Shown here: positions 21,378 to 32,586 of the stretch, one piece after another | How positions within the stretch are numbered: position 1 is the first letter of the stretch | Layout of the letters: every line of letters starts with the position of its first letter | Origin: Diphasiastrum complanatum | Taxonomy: Eukaryota > Streptophyta > Lycopodiopsida > Lycopodiales > Lycopodiaceae | DNA: 64,000 bases | Reading direction: 5' to 3' | NCBI GenBank assembly: GCA_029204225.1 | Contig: CM055099.1 | Coordinates: forward strand, 43,710,914-43,774,913 | Position numbers and translations under genes: made by a program | The notes under the pieces: model-generated | The model's input: the letters and a program-made list of their open reading frames with translations, nothing else | The model's database searches: none | What the model was told of the DNA's origin: nothing

Positions 21378-21904
21378 TGTTATGTCCACGACCAGTACAT
21401 AGGATACAGTATACTCCTAGTCTTGGATACACGGTACTCCAATGAAACAAGCTATTAATTATGCCACGCCATACTGGACGTGACCCAAAAGTAACTAATA
21501 TCCTTGTGAGGCCCAGAATACACTAAATGGAGTTTAGACAAGGTATGAGATAGTGTATGCATGTGTAGAGTTATCAATAGCAATTCTATGAATAGTTGGT
21601 CCATGCATAGGACTCTATTCTAGGTGAATCTATGTATAGGGAACATAGGGCTATGCATGGCTAAGTGCTCAGGGTGCTTTTGGCTCTATATAAGAGGTCC
21701 AAACTCGCCCTACTCCTCATCATGGCTCTTGATTCATTGCCAGGCTCTCACTCTACATTCATGCTTCTTGTTCCTTGGCTTGGGGGTGAGGCTTCTAGAG
21801 AATGATTGGATGCTTCTACTTGGTTGGGTGGTTTCTCCACAGTGTGTTATCCTTTTGTGTTTAGGATTTGTAAGTAGGATCTAAGGAGCTTCCCTTATAA
21901 ACTT
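21378..21904 (+). repeat. 3' LTR of the deletion derivative
   Basis: It starts TGTTATGTCC and shares scattered blocks with the LTRs at 28057 and 35738: GAGGCCCAGA/GAGGACCCAGA, TGTATGCATG, and GGTTGGGTGGTTT near the 3' part. The right end is uncertain because the next element begins near 21905. Confidence 0.65.
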
Positions 21905-21930
21905 AATCTCTCGGTTTATTTGAGCTAAGA

Positions 21931-21942
21931 TCTGATACCAAT
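21931..21942 (-). promoter_or_regulatory. copia-type primer binding site, tRNA-iMet
   Basis: The minus strand reads TTGGTATCAGA next to a CCCCATCA end, which looks like the 5' LTR/primer junction of a minus-strand copia element whose internal part has been lost leftwards. Confidence 0.5.
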
Positions 21943-21943
21943 C

Positions 21944-22534
21944 TGATGGGGCAAGGGAGATAGAAGAACACGAACGGAAAAGAGAGCAAGAACATTGCGG
22001 AACAGCTCTCGTGTTCTAATCAGCTGTTAGGTGCAAAAACAGTCTAATAGACAACTTATGCTAAATGTAATCACAGCTTCAAGTGTTCTAATTGCCCAAC
22101 ATGATCTTAAAAATTAATTCATACTCTAAAATAAGAGTACAGTCCACCGAAGAGATTAGAGATGGTTTGTGTGTGGTGTTACTGAAATCAGATTCAATGT
22201 GAAATATAGTTCTGAAGTAAATGGAAGAGCAGTATGACATCACGAGTTTCTTAGGCATCAAAGACGGCCATCGTCTGATCAGAAACTGAGGAGAGTGAGT
22301 AAACAAGCATGATCAAACAACAATAAAAATGCATTCATTCACAACATGCATTCATCTACGTTGTACACAGATAAAAGCGCTATATTATATTAAAGCACAA
22401 TCCAAATAGCAATTACAACAAAAAATGATGGCGTAAGGAGGCTCAAATAATGCATCTCATGGACGGAGCAACCTGTAATCTGTGCTTTATAGATTTCATC
22501 CATGTATTAATTACATTGAATGCTTGTCACCTAA
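21944..22534 (-). repeat. probable copia LTR remnant
   Basis: It begins TGATGGGG on the + strand beside the primer-site remnant. The first 100 bases have the GAACACGAACGG-type words also seen in the copia LTR at 36190-37273. The right end could not be fixed. Confidence 0.4.
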
Positions 22535-23215
22535 TTAGGAAAGCTGTAGTACTTGGAAGTATATGGCTTTTGTGACTATTGCATCTCCTAATGACAAAGT
22601 TGGCATTGGACCATAGAGATCGCTATGTACAAGATCTAATACATGCTTTGTTTTGATGGAATGTGATTTTGGAAACTTGCTTCTAGAGTGCTTCCCATAA
22701 ATGCATGATTCACAAAAGAAAGATTTTCTATCTAATGAAGACGGAAAATTCAAACCATCAACTAAATTATTGCAACGCATATAAGAAAGTGATCTTGTAT
22801 TCACGTGTCCAAATCGACTATGCCACAGAACAGCACTATCGTTTACATTTTAATTAGAGATACAAGCTAATGCAACTGAATTAGAGAGTACATAAAGATT
22901 TCCGACTCTAGTGCATGTAGTCAGAGTAGTATCTTCCTCGAGTATTATACACTGCTCAGATGAGAAAGTAACAGTGTAGCCCTCATCATTATTTGACAAT
23001 TGAGAAACATGAAGAACATTAGGAACACAAATGGATAGATCGTTGTTGAAGTTGATCTTCACTGCTCCTTTGCCTTCCACGCGTATGGTGCTAGAATCTC
23101 TGAGGTAGATAAATTGGTCTCTGTTGTAAGCTGTGGACTCCGTAAACCATTCCTTGCGAGAGGTCATGTGTTGGGTAGCGTCGCTATCTAGGTACATGTA
23201 TCATAATCATATAGG
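22535..23215 (-). pseudogene. copia protease and pre-integrase relic
   Basis: The 22850-23197 ORF carries a copia protease start (YLDSDATQHMTSRKEW). The active-site triad D-S-G is changed to D-S-D, so it would be inactive. The 22535-22804 ORF is the integrase zinc region (SLSYMRCNNLVDGLNF, FFCESCIYGKHSRSKFP) followed by the start of the core (LDLVHSDLYGPMPTLSLG). The frames differ, and the rest of integrase, RT and RNase H is missing. Confidence 0.82.
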
Positions 23216-24281
23216 TTGTACATATGATTTAATTCAAGTTCTAGTGGCTAAAAAAGCCAAAAACTAGTTTTCTGGACATATGACACATAGCATCAATCTA
23301 TTGATTGCATGAGCCACATCCTTTGGTTAGGTGTCACATCCCATGTGTAGAGGACATCTCACATGTGTGGAATAAGCTGAAGTAGACGAATTTTGACTTC
23401 TAGAAGATTTTCAAGTAGATCTCCATATAAAAGAAAAATGGACCAAAAGTGCTCAAAATAGAAGGTTTTGTCCAAGTGTTAGTTTTGCATGATGAATCAT
23501 CATATGACAAAGCACCTTCACACATGTGGGATCAACGGGATGATCAGTACCACGAGCTCCCACTTATTGTATATATAGAGCCACATTTGGCCATAATCAA
23601 TGTGAGACACCAACCTTGGTTTTGGAAGCAATTTTGAGTGATTCTCTCCATTTGTCTGCATTTGTTTTGATTGTTTTGAGGCTCTATCAATGTGTGCTTG
23701 ATTTTCAGGTTGGAGTCCGTACTCAGACAGTTTTTCACACGTGTGAAACCATAAAGTACACTTACCTTCAATTAATGATTGTTCTTGTTAGGATTTTGTC
23801 TCTAGAATTGATCTAGATTGATCTTAATCTGAAGTAGATTGATAGATTAAGTAATCTGACAACCAATCCCTCTTGAGGATCAGATTAGGATCCACTCTTG
23901 GTCTTTTTTGTACTTTTTCCACATTTCACTACCCACCTTACTTGTCAGTAAAACTTCTGTATCAGAAATCGTTGACCATACCACGAAATTGCCCACAGTC
24001 TGTACGATTTCCTGGCACCCTCTACGAATTCCATCCCTTAAAAAAAAATTTAAAAAAGAATACCAAAAAATAGTATTTTTCTTGTATAAGGACCCTATCA
24101 GAATTCGCAAATACTATAATTTGATTTTTCAACCTGTCCACGATTTCTACCCTTGTCTGCGAATTCTGTTCCTATAGAAAAGTTTAGTTTCTTTTGTCAA
24201 AACTACCTCTCTTGATCTTTTTGCCAAGTACAGTACTCTCCTGATCATCTGTACTGTTAATCCTACACCTCATACTACACT
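23216..24281. other. spacer with a perfect palindrome
   Basis: No coding motif seen. The 16-bp palindrome TTTCACACGTGTGAAA is at 23733-23748. The 3' part may be the leader of the gag that follows. Confidence 0.4.
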
Positions 24282-25979
24282 ATGTCTCGAGATTGTGCTG
24301 AATCTTCCAATCCTGCTTCTCCACAACTAGAACGCAGAATCTCACGTATCGATGCACCAAAGTATAATGGAGAATCTGACCTAGTTAGATTTCTCTGGGA
24401 CTTTGATTATGCATGCCTTTCTATGGAGATACCTCTGAAACCGAAAAGCTCAGACTATTCCCGATGGTACTCTATAGAACTGCCAAAGAGTGGTATCTCA
24501 ACATCGAAGCTCCTGATCTTGCTTCTTGGAGGACCCTCAAGGACGCTCTCATCAAGCGTTTCAAACCTTCTAAACTGACTCATCCAAATTGCACATATTA
24601 AGATGTGTCGTGAAGAGTCTGTTAGAAACTAAATTGAGCATTTTAATGTCTCAAGGTAGAATGTATTGACAAAAATATCACCAAAAGAATGGCCATCAAA
24701 CTGTTCCTGGTTGGACTTCCTAAAAATATCTACCGAGAATCGAAACCAGTTGACCTTTATGATCAACTTAAGGACGTAATGACTGATGTCATCCATGAAG
24801 AAGACGAAAGTCTGATGAGGACTTTGTTAATAGAGAAAAAAAAATCAAAAAATCCTGAATGTCTTAATTATCCGAAGTTCAAAAATACCACCCAATCCTC
24901 AGAACTTCTACAACAACTGGAAACTTGGCAGAAAGCTCAACAAACCCATATGGAGAAACTTGCTTCTGATTTTCAAATCGCTACAAAAAACATTGCTGAC
25001 AAATCATTTTCAACAAGAGAAAATATATCATGTTCTATCTGTTCACAGAACCACACTGCCAATGAATGTCCTCAACTAAAACACCATTATCCAGTGGAAC
25101 CCAGACCCATGTATCGGCATTACCATGCTTACAATCCACAATAGTCTATGCTACAACAATGAATCTATCACCCATGACCAACTGCACCCAATCAGTATCC
25201 ACCATGTCAACAGTTCATCGTTAATCAACCCGCTCCACAACAAGTTGTTCACTATCTTGATCCCGATACCATCGATTCAGCAACTTATTATGTGGACGAC
25301 ACTACTCAACCAGGGTACTCCACTGAGACAGTTGTATATTATGCGTATGATCCTAATGCTCAAGTGGTTTTGCAATGCCCAAACCTATGATCCTAACCAA
25401 GTTGTGTTTGCAACACATCCACTTCTAGCAATATGCGGATGCTTTATCTATATAGATAAACGTCCTAGTATTCGCTGCCCAGACAAACTTCGCTTTCCAC
25501 CAGCTTGTGAAAATTGTCACATTGGACACCATGTGAAGGATTGTCCTTCCCGATCTAAAGCAGCTGCTCCTGTATATTTCATGCAAGTAGAAACCTTGCC
25601 AATTGAAACTCAGCCAGCCTGGGTCTTGACTCGTGCACAAACCATTGCACCCAGCAACATCCAGCAGCCCAACATTCCCCCGAGTGAAGGTTCTACACCA
25701 ATTGTTTATCCTCAATCTTCTGAAGAAATTAGGCTGCATCACAAATATCGTCAGCAAATTCAAAATGCAAACCAACATTCTACCACTTCCCATCACGCAC
25801 CTCACATGTCTTTCGAGACTAAAATCCTTGAAGGCACTAAAGTTTGGGGAGATCTGTTACAAGATAACGTGACTCTCTTTTTTCACATTCTATGGAAACA
25901 TGCTGGTAAGTGGAAACAACAACTCCAATCCACCGAAGTTACCATCCCTTACAAGCTACTCAACCTGACCCACAAATAG
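24282..25979 (+). pseudogene. gypsy gag with two zinc knuckles
   Basis: The gag core (APKYNGESDLVRFLWDFDYAC, frameshift, LFPMVLYRTAKEWYL, TLKDALIKRFKPSK) is broken by a shift near 24430 and a stop at 24599. ORF 24689-25144 has KLFLVGLPKNIYRE and a zinc knuckle CSICSQNHTANEC. ORF 25125-25979 has a second knuckle CENCHIGHHVKDC. Both are CX2CX3HX4C like the gag at 6487-7626. The last ~150 residues (Pro/Gln/His-rich) match nothing I know. Protease and RT are absent to the right. Confidence 0.75.
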
Positions 25980-26289
25980 AATATGTCTTGGCAGCTGAAG
26001 CACCAACCATAAGGCACAGGATCACGCCTACTGAACCTAGCAAGGATTTTCTTGCATCTCAAGGATTTTCACTTCTTTGCAAAGAAATATCAAACTACAA
26101 AGGAGCGAGGCGGCTACGTACTGCTGGACCACTGCAAAACCCATAAGGAGGCAAGCTCCTGGATCCACAACCATCTGGCACCATGAGCTCTTCCTTCAGA
26201 GAAAAACCTCCATGGCACGATATCTTGAAGCACCCTCCTACATGCGCACCAATCCATACTATTATCCGGTAGCGCGACGAGAACCGTTT

Positions 26290-26700
26290 CTTATCACTAA
26301 AAGAAAGAATAGGACACTTTTTGAGTGTGCTAAATCTCTTAGATTGGATGCTTCCCTTCCTTTGGCGTTTTGGGATGAGGCAATCAATTGTGCTAATTAT
26401 CTTTGGAACATGTTACCAAGTGCTCCTCTTGATGGCAAGTTCTTTATGGTAAGAAGCCCAATGTGAAAATTGTCAAGGCTTTTGGATGTACATTTTATTC
26501 TTATATTCCCTTAGAAGATAGTTCTAAGAATGATCTCACATCAAGAAAAGGCATATAATTCGTTGGATATAGTGAAAGGAGTAAAGCATGAGAATATATT
26601 CCTTCTAATAAAAAAACCATTTTAAGTAGAGATGTGATCTTTGATGATCTTGTTGATGGAAATGGTCCTTTTAATAGTCAAATCTAGATGGATTGATCAA
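26290..26700 (+). pseudogene. copia integrase C-terminal relic
   Basis: The segment reads KRKNRTLFECAKSLRLDASL, then LAFWDEAINCANYLWNMLPS, then after a frameshift KPNVKIVKAFGCTFYSYIPL and TILSRDVIFDD. This is the normal order after the copia integrase Glu. It is joined directly to the gypsy gag tail, so a recombination or insertion joint lies near 26290. Two stops occur in the last third. Confidence 0.82.
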
Positions 26701-27595
26701 GATTTTGCTCATGATGATCTTGATGTTGTTGATTAGGAGGAACCATCACTTCCACTATCACACCTATTATTAGGAGGTTATGAGTGAACAAAATTTTAAG
26801 TAGGCTTACTTATGTTGAAGAGATTAAGCAAGTGATTGAGGGAATTAATTTTGCTTTGATCTATATAGATTCCTAAAAAGCATTAGTAGATGTGCTGAGC
26901 ACCCAATGGACTCATAATACTTTTGTCTGGTTACTGTTTTAAATAATCCAACCACTTTTGAAATAAAAAATGGATGTCCTTCACTATTTTCAAAAGCCAA
27001 AAGTGCAACAAGACTCCCAATTCAAATTTCATTAAGATCACCACACCACTTCATTTTGACAGTTTTGGTTTATGTATTTTTTCTTGAGCCCAATTTTTTT
27101 TTCATATTTCTTGCCTTGCACAAGTTGTAATAAGTCATTATTTATGGAGTAAAAATTTGAAAATTGTTGCTGGAGCTCCTAAAGTGAAAGGCCATTGAAA
27201 TTCTTCAATTGAAAATGCATCTCCAAGCTGGAGCAAACTGATCTTTTGTTCTTCAAACGATTCTACCCACCAATGCCAATCAAATTTATCAAAAGGTGGC
27301 AAGATGCTTGAATACTTTATTCCAAAAAGTTTAATGAGGCTAATGGATCAACAACACATGCTCTCTTTGAGCTTTTTGTTCTTCTAACATGGACTTAAAA
27401 GGAGACAATAGTGCAAGCTTGACTTGAATAGAAGGCACTGAGCCAAATTATATTCCTTTAAAAGGTAACTATGAACTTGAATATTGTTTACCCCACAACA
27501 ACGAAAACCCAATTTTATTACATTTAATTTTAAGTTGATGCTAAAAGCTAATGTCATTAATATCAGCTATGCAACCCTCTATCTCATTAGGAGTC
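26701..27595. other. no gene seen
   Basis: A/T-rich sequence with no motif recognised. It may be a degenerate continuation of one of the neighbouring elements. Confidence 0.35.
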
Positions 27596-27880
27596 TTAAT
27601 GTAACCACATTAACGACACACTTGATTTTAGCGCATATAATTCCTCAACAATAATTTGAAACACAGGTAAAGTAAATATCTTCTTATGTCTAAGCATCTT
27701 GAAAAAGCAACTCGACATTTGATCTACTTGATCATGGGTGTGGCCCACCAACAAGAATCCTATTTTTATTTCTTGACTCTTTTTGTCTACAAACACTAAC
27801 AAGTATGCCAACATAGTTTGATTTCTATTTTTCTAGCAAAGTTGTCAAGCTGTAAATAATTTTTTTTACAAAGACGAAAT
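27596..27880 (-). pseudogene. transposon-type protein fragment with GHTH..VDQM motif
   Basis: A minus-strand ORF reads LAYLLVFVDKKSQEIKIGFL, then VGHTHDQVDQM, then FKMLRHKKIFTLPVFQIIVE. Just upstream, one frame away, LQLDNFARK is legible. The combination QLDN..., LAYL..., VGHTHxxxDQxFS is what I know from a domain of unknown function (DUF7869 type) in repeat-derived plant and animal proteins. The fragment is short and frameshifted. Function unknown; a DNA-transposon origin is inference. Confidence 0.5.
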
Positions 27881-28056
27881 TATAAGGAATTTGGCAATTT
27901 CTCTTTGTGGACATCTACTAAGTGCTTTAACCAATAGAATCTATGTCAAAAAAATTTTTATTAAAAAGGCCTCTAAGTGATTTTTTCTTAAAGCTAGACA
28001 ACATTATAATGGTTCAATTGATTTTGTGCCAATAAACACCAAAATAAGACTAGCTT

Positions 28057-28547
28057 TGTTACGGCCATATTCGGTTAAGGACCTAGAATAGTCCTAATAT
28101 GGTAGGCCGGCCCTCCAGTATTCGAGATTATTGGTCACGCCTAGATTCTATTCCAAGTCAAGGCCTGTTGGTGACAAATGACCTTGAGAGGACCCAGACA
28201 CTCTAATTGAGACATATGGAGTAGTGCATGTGCGTGTGACTGATATAGGCAGGACGTATGCATGTAGAGCTTTAACCTATTTATTGTTGACCTTGCATGG
28301 GGATTGCATGTGCTCATGCACTGGATCCTACTCTCTATATATTGAGGTAGAGATTATTCCGTCGACGACTTGGTCTAGGTTACCTGATGAGCTCTTCTCC
28401 TCTTGTTGTCACATTGGCATGGCTTGGGGACTAGATCGAGGAGGATTCTCCAGGAGGGATCTAGGATTGGTTGGGTGGTTTTGCTCCATAGTCTCTCTTG
28501 TGTTTTCCTATCCTCATCTTAGGTGATTGTCCCTAGTGGTCTTTACA
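28057..28547 (+). mobile_element. solo LTR of a gypsy element
   Basis: A 491-bp block begins TGTTACGGCCATATTCGG and ends TCTTTACA, and is flanked on both sides by AGCTT (28052-28056 and 28548-28552). This is the expected product of recombination between two LTRs. It matches the LTR at 35738-40763. Confidence 0.9.
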
Positions 28548-28552
28548 AGCTT

Positions 28553-29285
28553 GTAGTAGCTAAACGTATTTATCAAGCTAAGTTCTATGAATTTTATCAA
28601 AACACTTGCATAGCTAACCATGTCTAAAAGAGGACAAGTTACTATCAAAAGAGCAGATGGAGACTAGAACAATTCTACATCAACAAGCTAAATTACAATT
28701 ACAATTACATCAAGGAAGATCCATGTGCTTCATCAAAGTTTTTGAACCTCCTACAACGCTATAGAGTACTCCAAAAGTAAAATATTTAGGAGAAATACAT
28801 CGTTGTTGGGAGATAACAATCAAGGAAGCATTGGGCAAGCTAATTCCAATAAATTAAATTTGTCTTAAAATGTGAGGGGGAAGATAATATTTTTATATAT
28901 TCCTAGGTTGTCACATCAGGCTAAACAAAGAACCTTACCCACACGAGCTACAAGATATTGAAGACACGAGAAACATGCCCTACACAAAGGCCAACCATAG
29001 TTTGAGTATGCAAGGGAAATGAAAATACCTGATGTAGATTTCACCATTAAATGTTGCAAAAGGTGCATTGACAAATAGTGAAAAAAGTTTATTAGGTTTA
29101 AAAAAAACAAAAAATCAGATATTGCCTATACTATTGAACAAGAGGTATTATTATAGAAGATTGTTATGATATTTAGAACTTGCATACAAGAAGCTCAACA
29201 ATAGACTATATTTTCTTTCTAAATATGTCAATAACAATTGCAATTTACTAAATAAAAATCTAGGACATTGGGATTATAGGAGTAG
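28553..29285. other. no gene seen
   Basis: A/T-rich DNA without a recognisable ORF, between the solo LTR and the spliced ORF at 29286-29844. Confidence 0.35.
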
Positions 29286-29844
29286 CAACGCAGACCAAAC
29301 GTTGTTGAATATGTTGATTATGATCTGGTAAGTAGATATTATATTGGTATTGATATTATTCAGTTTTCTGAAACACTGTGTTGAAGTTTGAGTTTGCAGT
29401 GTTATGTATCGTTCTAAATTTATTTTCTTGGCTCATTCATAGGATGCTATTGAAATAGATGCAGCCGGGAGAAAGGATGTGTCTCTATCTCATTATTTGA
29501 AAAGCTTTCAAAATAATGAGATTTGTATATATCATTCATCTTTTAATCCATATGCTATCACCGTCATTATGGCCATTAAGTCATTATCAGTTTGTTTGGG
29601 AGGCCATACGTACGCCAGAGGAACATATAAAACATTTTTTGTGAAAAGGGATTTGGCAATTAAAATATTGGGTTATACTCCCAATGGGACTACAAGACAA
29701 TTATCTGCAATGGCCCTTTATTTGGGTTACATTGATATAAGCAAAAGGAAAATTTTAGAAATTTTGGATCCATATGAAAGGAGATTATTCCTTCATGACA
29801 ATACCATCTATCTGAATTTTAAAGAGGATGATGATGATAACTAA
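29286..29844 (+). CDS. unidentified spliced ORF, C-terminal part
   Basis: Two segments join in phase: 29286-29327 (QRRPNVVEYVDYDL) and 29443-29844, over a 115-nt intron with GTAAGT and CATAG borders. An AG precedes the first segment, so it may be an internal exon. The joined frame encodes 147 residues ending in FKEDDDDN and TAA. It has ITVIMAIKSLSVCLGGHTYA, a basic segment (KTFFVKRDLAIK), and ILDPYERRLF. No family was recognised. Absence of stops over 400 nt in a decayed neighbourhood suggests a once-functional gene, either host or transposon. No upstream exon was found. Confidence 0.45.
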
Positions 29845-30160
29845 ACAATTTTCTGTAATAGATACAAGGATCTCTCTTTTTTTATGAATGTGAATGCCTT
29901 TCGAAACATCGTAACATTTGGCAAGTTTTTAGCTTGATATCTGAATTGTGCTCTTCTGTAAAAACACTTAAAAAGTTGAACTAAATATTAATTTTTTGAA
30001 TTGTGTCCTCCATGATTTGTAGCTCTATGAAATACTCCTCTTGCTTGCCAATGAGATTTTTCCATGCCTTGTGATGGCCAGATACTTAAGCTCTCATATT
30101 CCTTTGCAAAATAAGTTGCATGATGAAGAAAGATGTGCTACAAACAAGAGTTTTGATTAG

Positions 30161-32080
30161 TTATATCAGTAGAAAAAAATGTAAGCATGAATGAGATAAG
30201 TAACAGATCATGAAATAGATTAGTACCATGTAATATGTAATGTTGTCTTTTCCCCAACAATCATGTACAGATTTTACAAATGTGGTGTAATGATTTTGCA
30301 AAGTCCTCAAATCTTCTGATGATAGGTTTTCTTTCCTGATAACACCTATGAGTTTGTCTAAGTTGTTCCACACTTGTCCCTTTTCCACTCGATTACTTAC
30401 TTCCAGTGTTTGTGTTAACAATTTCTTTCCAAATTTCATATCTAACACTACATTCTTTGCATGTGTGATTGGATAAGAATCTTCTTGCTTTAGCACCTCC
30501 AATTGATGGCTTATTAGGAACATTTTTTTTTTCGGAGAGTCTGTCACTTTTTTCAATAGTGACATTCCCTTTATGTAGTCCTGCCTTTGACAGAACTATT
30601 TCCAACCTCCTAATTGTTGCTTTAGCCATAGACTCCAGTTTATGATTCCATGCTAGGAGAATATGCAGGTAAATAAGTTTCTCAATAATACAAACCTTAG
30701 CATGCAATGTGCATATGTGAACATTTTTCAATGGAATTGGTTAGAACACTTTTCATATTTGGATCTTCTACTTCTCATGTTGGGACAGTGTTTGATCATC
30801 CCAAATTCATATTGTAGCAATTTTTCATGCAATAAATACATAGATGCTTTGATGTTGCCCCATAAGAGACATTATACATAAATTTTAATGTTTTCAAATC
30901 TCTTGCAAGGTGCCATTGAATTTGAAAACTTCCATGGTTTTCAATTGTAAATTTCTCACCCTCCAAATGTCTCTTTATAATCTCACCATAATTTGTTCGT
31001 GAAAATATCCATGAAAGTATTTTATGGTCCTCTTTCAAGACTTGTAGAGAAGCAAGTAATACATGACATGTCAATAAAAAATGCAATGTATGAAATGTTA
31101 ATAATGAAACTTTAAACGAAAATTAAATGTATACTTGGAATGCAGCCAACCACTATATGTGATTTTTCGATTAAACACTAAACGTTCGATCATCTGTATC
31201 TGAAATTTTGTTCATCAAAGTGACACTCACTCGTTCCAACTTTTGATCTTTGATGATTTCGGATTCATCCAATTTTATTACAATAATGATCTTTCCATTT
31301 ATCCAATGTTCGTCTAGTTTATAGAATCAAATAATGTATTTTAGAATATTTTCAATATCAAGAAAAATATTATTGCAATCGTTGTGATTGAGCTCACCAT
31401 ATTCTAATTTGTATAATTCAGTTATATGAAGTGGTTGGCCAACTACTTTGAACATTCGGTCATTACAATAATTTCTTGTTAATCTTACCCGATATGAATG
31501 CGGAAGATAAGTTTTCTTCACCTTCACTTGAAAAAAAACTTCTTTAACTATTCTAAAAAAAGTAGAATAAATATTTTTGCTAATTCTAGAAATATCACAT
31601 GCACCCACTATCACATTTGCATCCAAGTATGATTGAAGCTTATTCAAAACAGTCTCTACAATTTCATTTTTCATTTTTTCAAACCGAGCATTTTTCATCA
31701 TTGTCTTTGCTGACTTTCTTGGTAAAACACGACTTAAAGATGATCCGATGCATGAATGATCTGTTAAATAGTTCTTTGCCACCAAACATGATCTGAACAA
31801 ACATATAATACTCAAATTATATTTAATAATTAATAATCCATGTTATCAATTGCAAATCAAACTTAATGACAAATACAAATCAAATAAACAATTTATAAGA
31901 AAACATGCTTGAATGTTCGAATTTTTTTTTTTTCTGATTGTCGCTATGTGTATATAAGTCATCAATATTCTTCATCGGTACTCTCTTTCTTTTTTTCTTC
32001 ATCATTGTCTTTTTGTTAACTTTTATACCAACAACAGATTTTAAACTCTCGGATTGCAACTTTTCCATGGATTCTAACAT
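30161..32080 (-). pseudogene. multi-exon transposon-like coding relic
   Basis: Five coding pieces follow in order on the minus strand. 32080-31880 has a basic, NLS-like KKKRKRVP. 31815-31327 reads SRVLPRKSAKTMMKNARFEK and ANVIVGACDISRISKN, continuing to about 31130 with KIIIVIKLDES. 31049-30800 reads SFQIQWHLARDLKTLKFMYN then YGATSKHLCIYCM. 30731-30393 and 30565-30161 are two frames offset at a T run near 30527. Splice-like GT/AG sites separate some of them (for example near 31130 and 31049). The W/F-HLxxDLKTLK...CIYC pattern occurs in repeat-encoded proteins of unknown function. Stops occur after CIYC. I infer a dead DNA transposon or domesticated relative, not a retroelement. Confidence 0.45.
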
Positions 32081-32574
32081 TTCTTGGTTTGATCCCTACA
32101 TCCATTCATATAGATCCAAACAATGCTTCTTAGATTGAAGAAAATTGAAAAGTAGTCAAAATTTGTTATTTTGACTCCTCCAATAAAGGATCTTTGATAG
32201 TACAACCTTCAAGCATGTAAAACTATATTTTTCTTCTTCAATATGCCTCACTTTGAGTGCAAAGAACTCTCCTTAGGTTCCACCAATCCTCTTGAGGTCA
32301 CTTGCATCACAATCTACACTTGATTAGCTTTCCATTCATATGCAACATGGATGGAAAAGATGAGAACTAACATAGCCCCCACTCTATCTTGATTAGAGGC
32401 CTCACACGTGCTGCTACAGTAGGCCGTACAGTTCTGAAATCAGAGAAAAAGATACATTGATAAGTGATGATGAGAGTGGATCTAGTTAGCTCAAAATCGA
32501 GTGCTAGTAACCAACAATGATGAGAAGTCATTCCATTTGACAAAGCAATGATTAGATGTGTATTCTCCTATCAA
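32081..32574. other. no gene seen
   Basis: A/T-rich sequence between the coding relic and the copia primer site; no ORF with motifs. Confidence 0.4.
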
Positions 32575-32586
32575 GCTCTGATACCA
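32575..32586 (-). promoter_or_regulatory. primer binding site, tRNA-iMet type
   Basis: The minus strand reads TGGTATCAGAGC immediately after a CTCA end, so an LTR of a minus-strand copia element should start at 32587 on the + strand (TGAGAACG). Confidence 0.65.

Larger units (their letters stand above)
19544..21904 (+). mobile_element. gypsy chromovirus deletion derivative
   Basis: A gag ORF, a short RT N-terminus, the second half of integrase, a chromodomain, a polypurine tract and a 3' LTR follow one another on the + strand. The RT catalytic part, RNase H and the first half of integrase are missing, with the break near 20400-20430. No 5' LTR or primer site was found upstream of gag. The LTR belongs to the family seen at 28057-28547 and 35738-40763. 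Confidence 0.85.
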
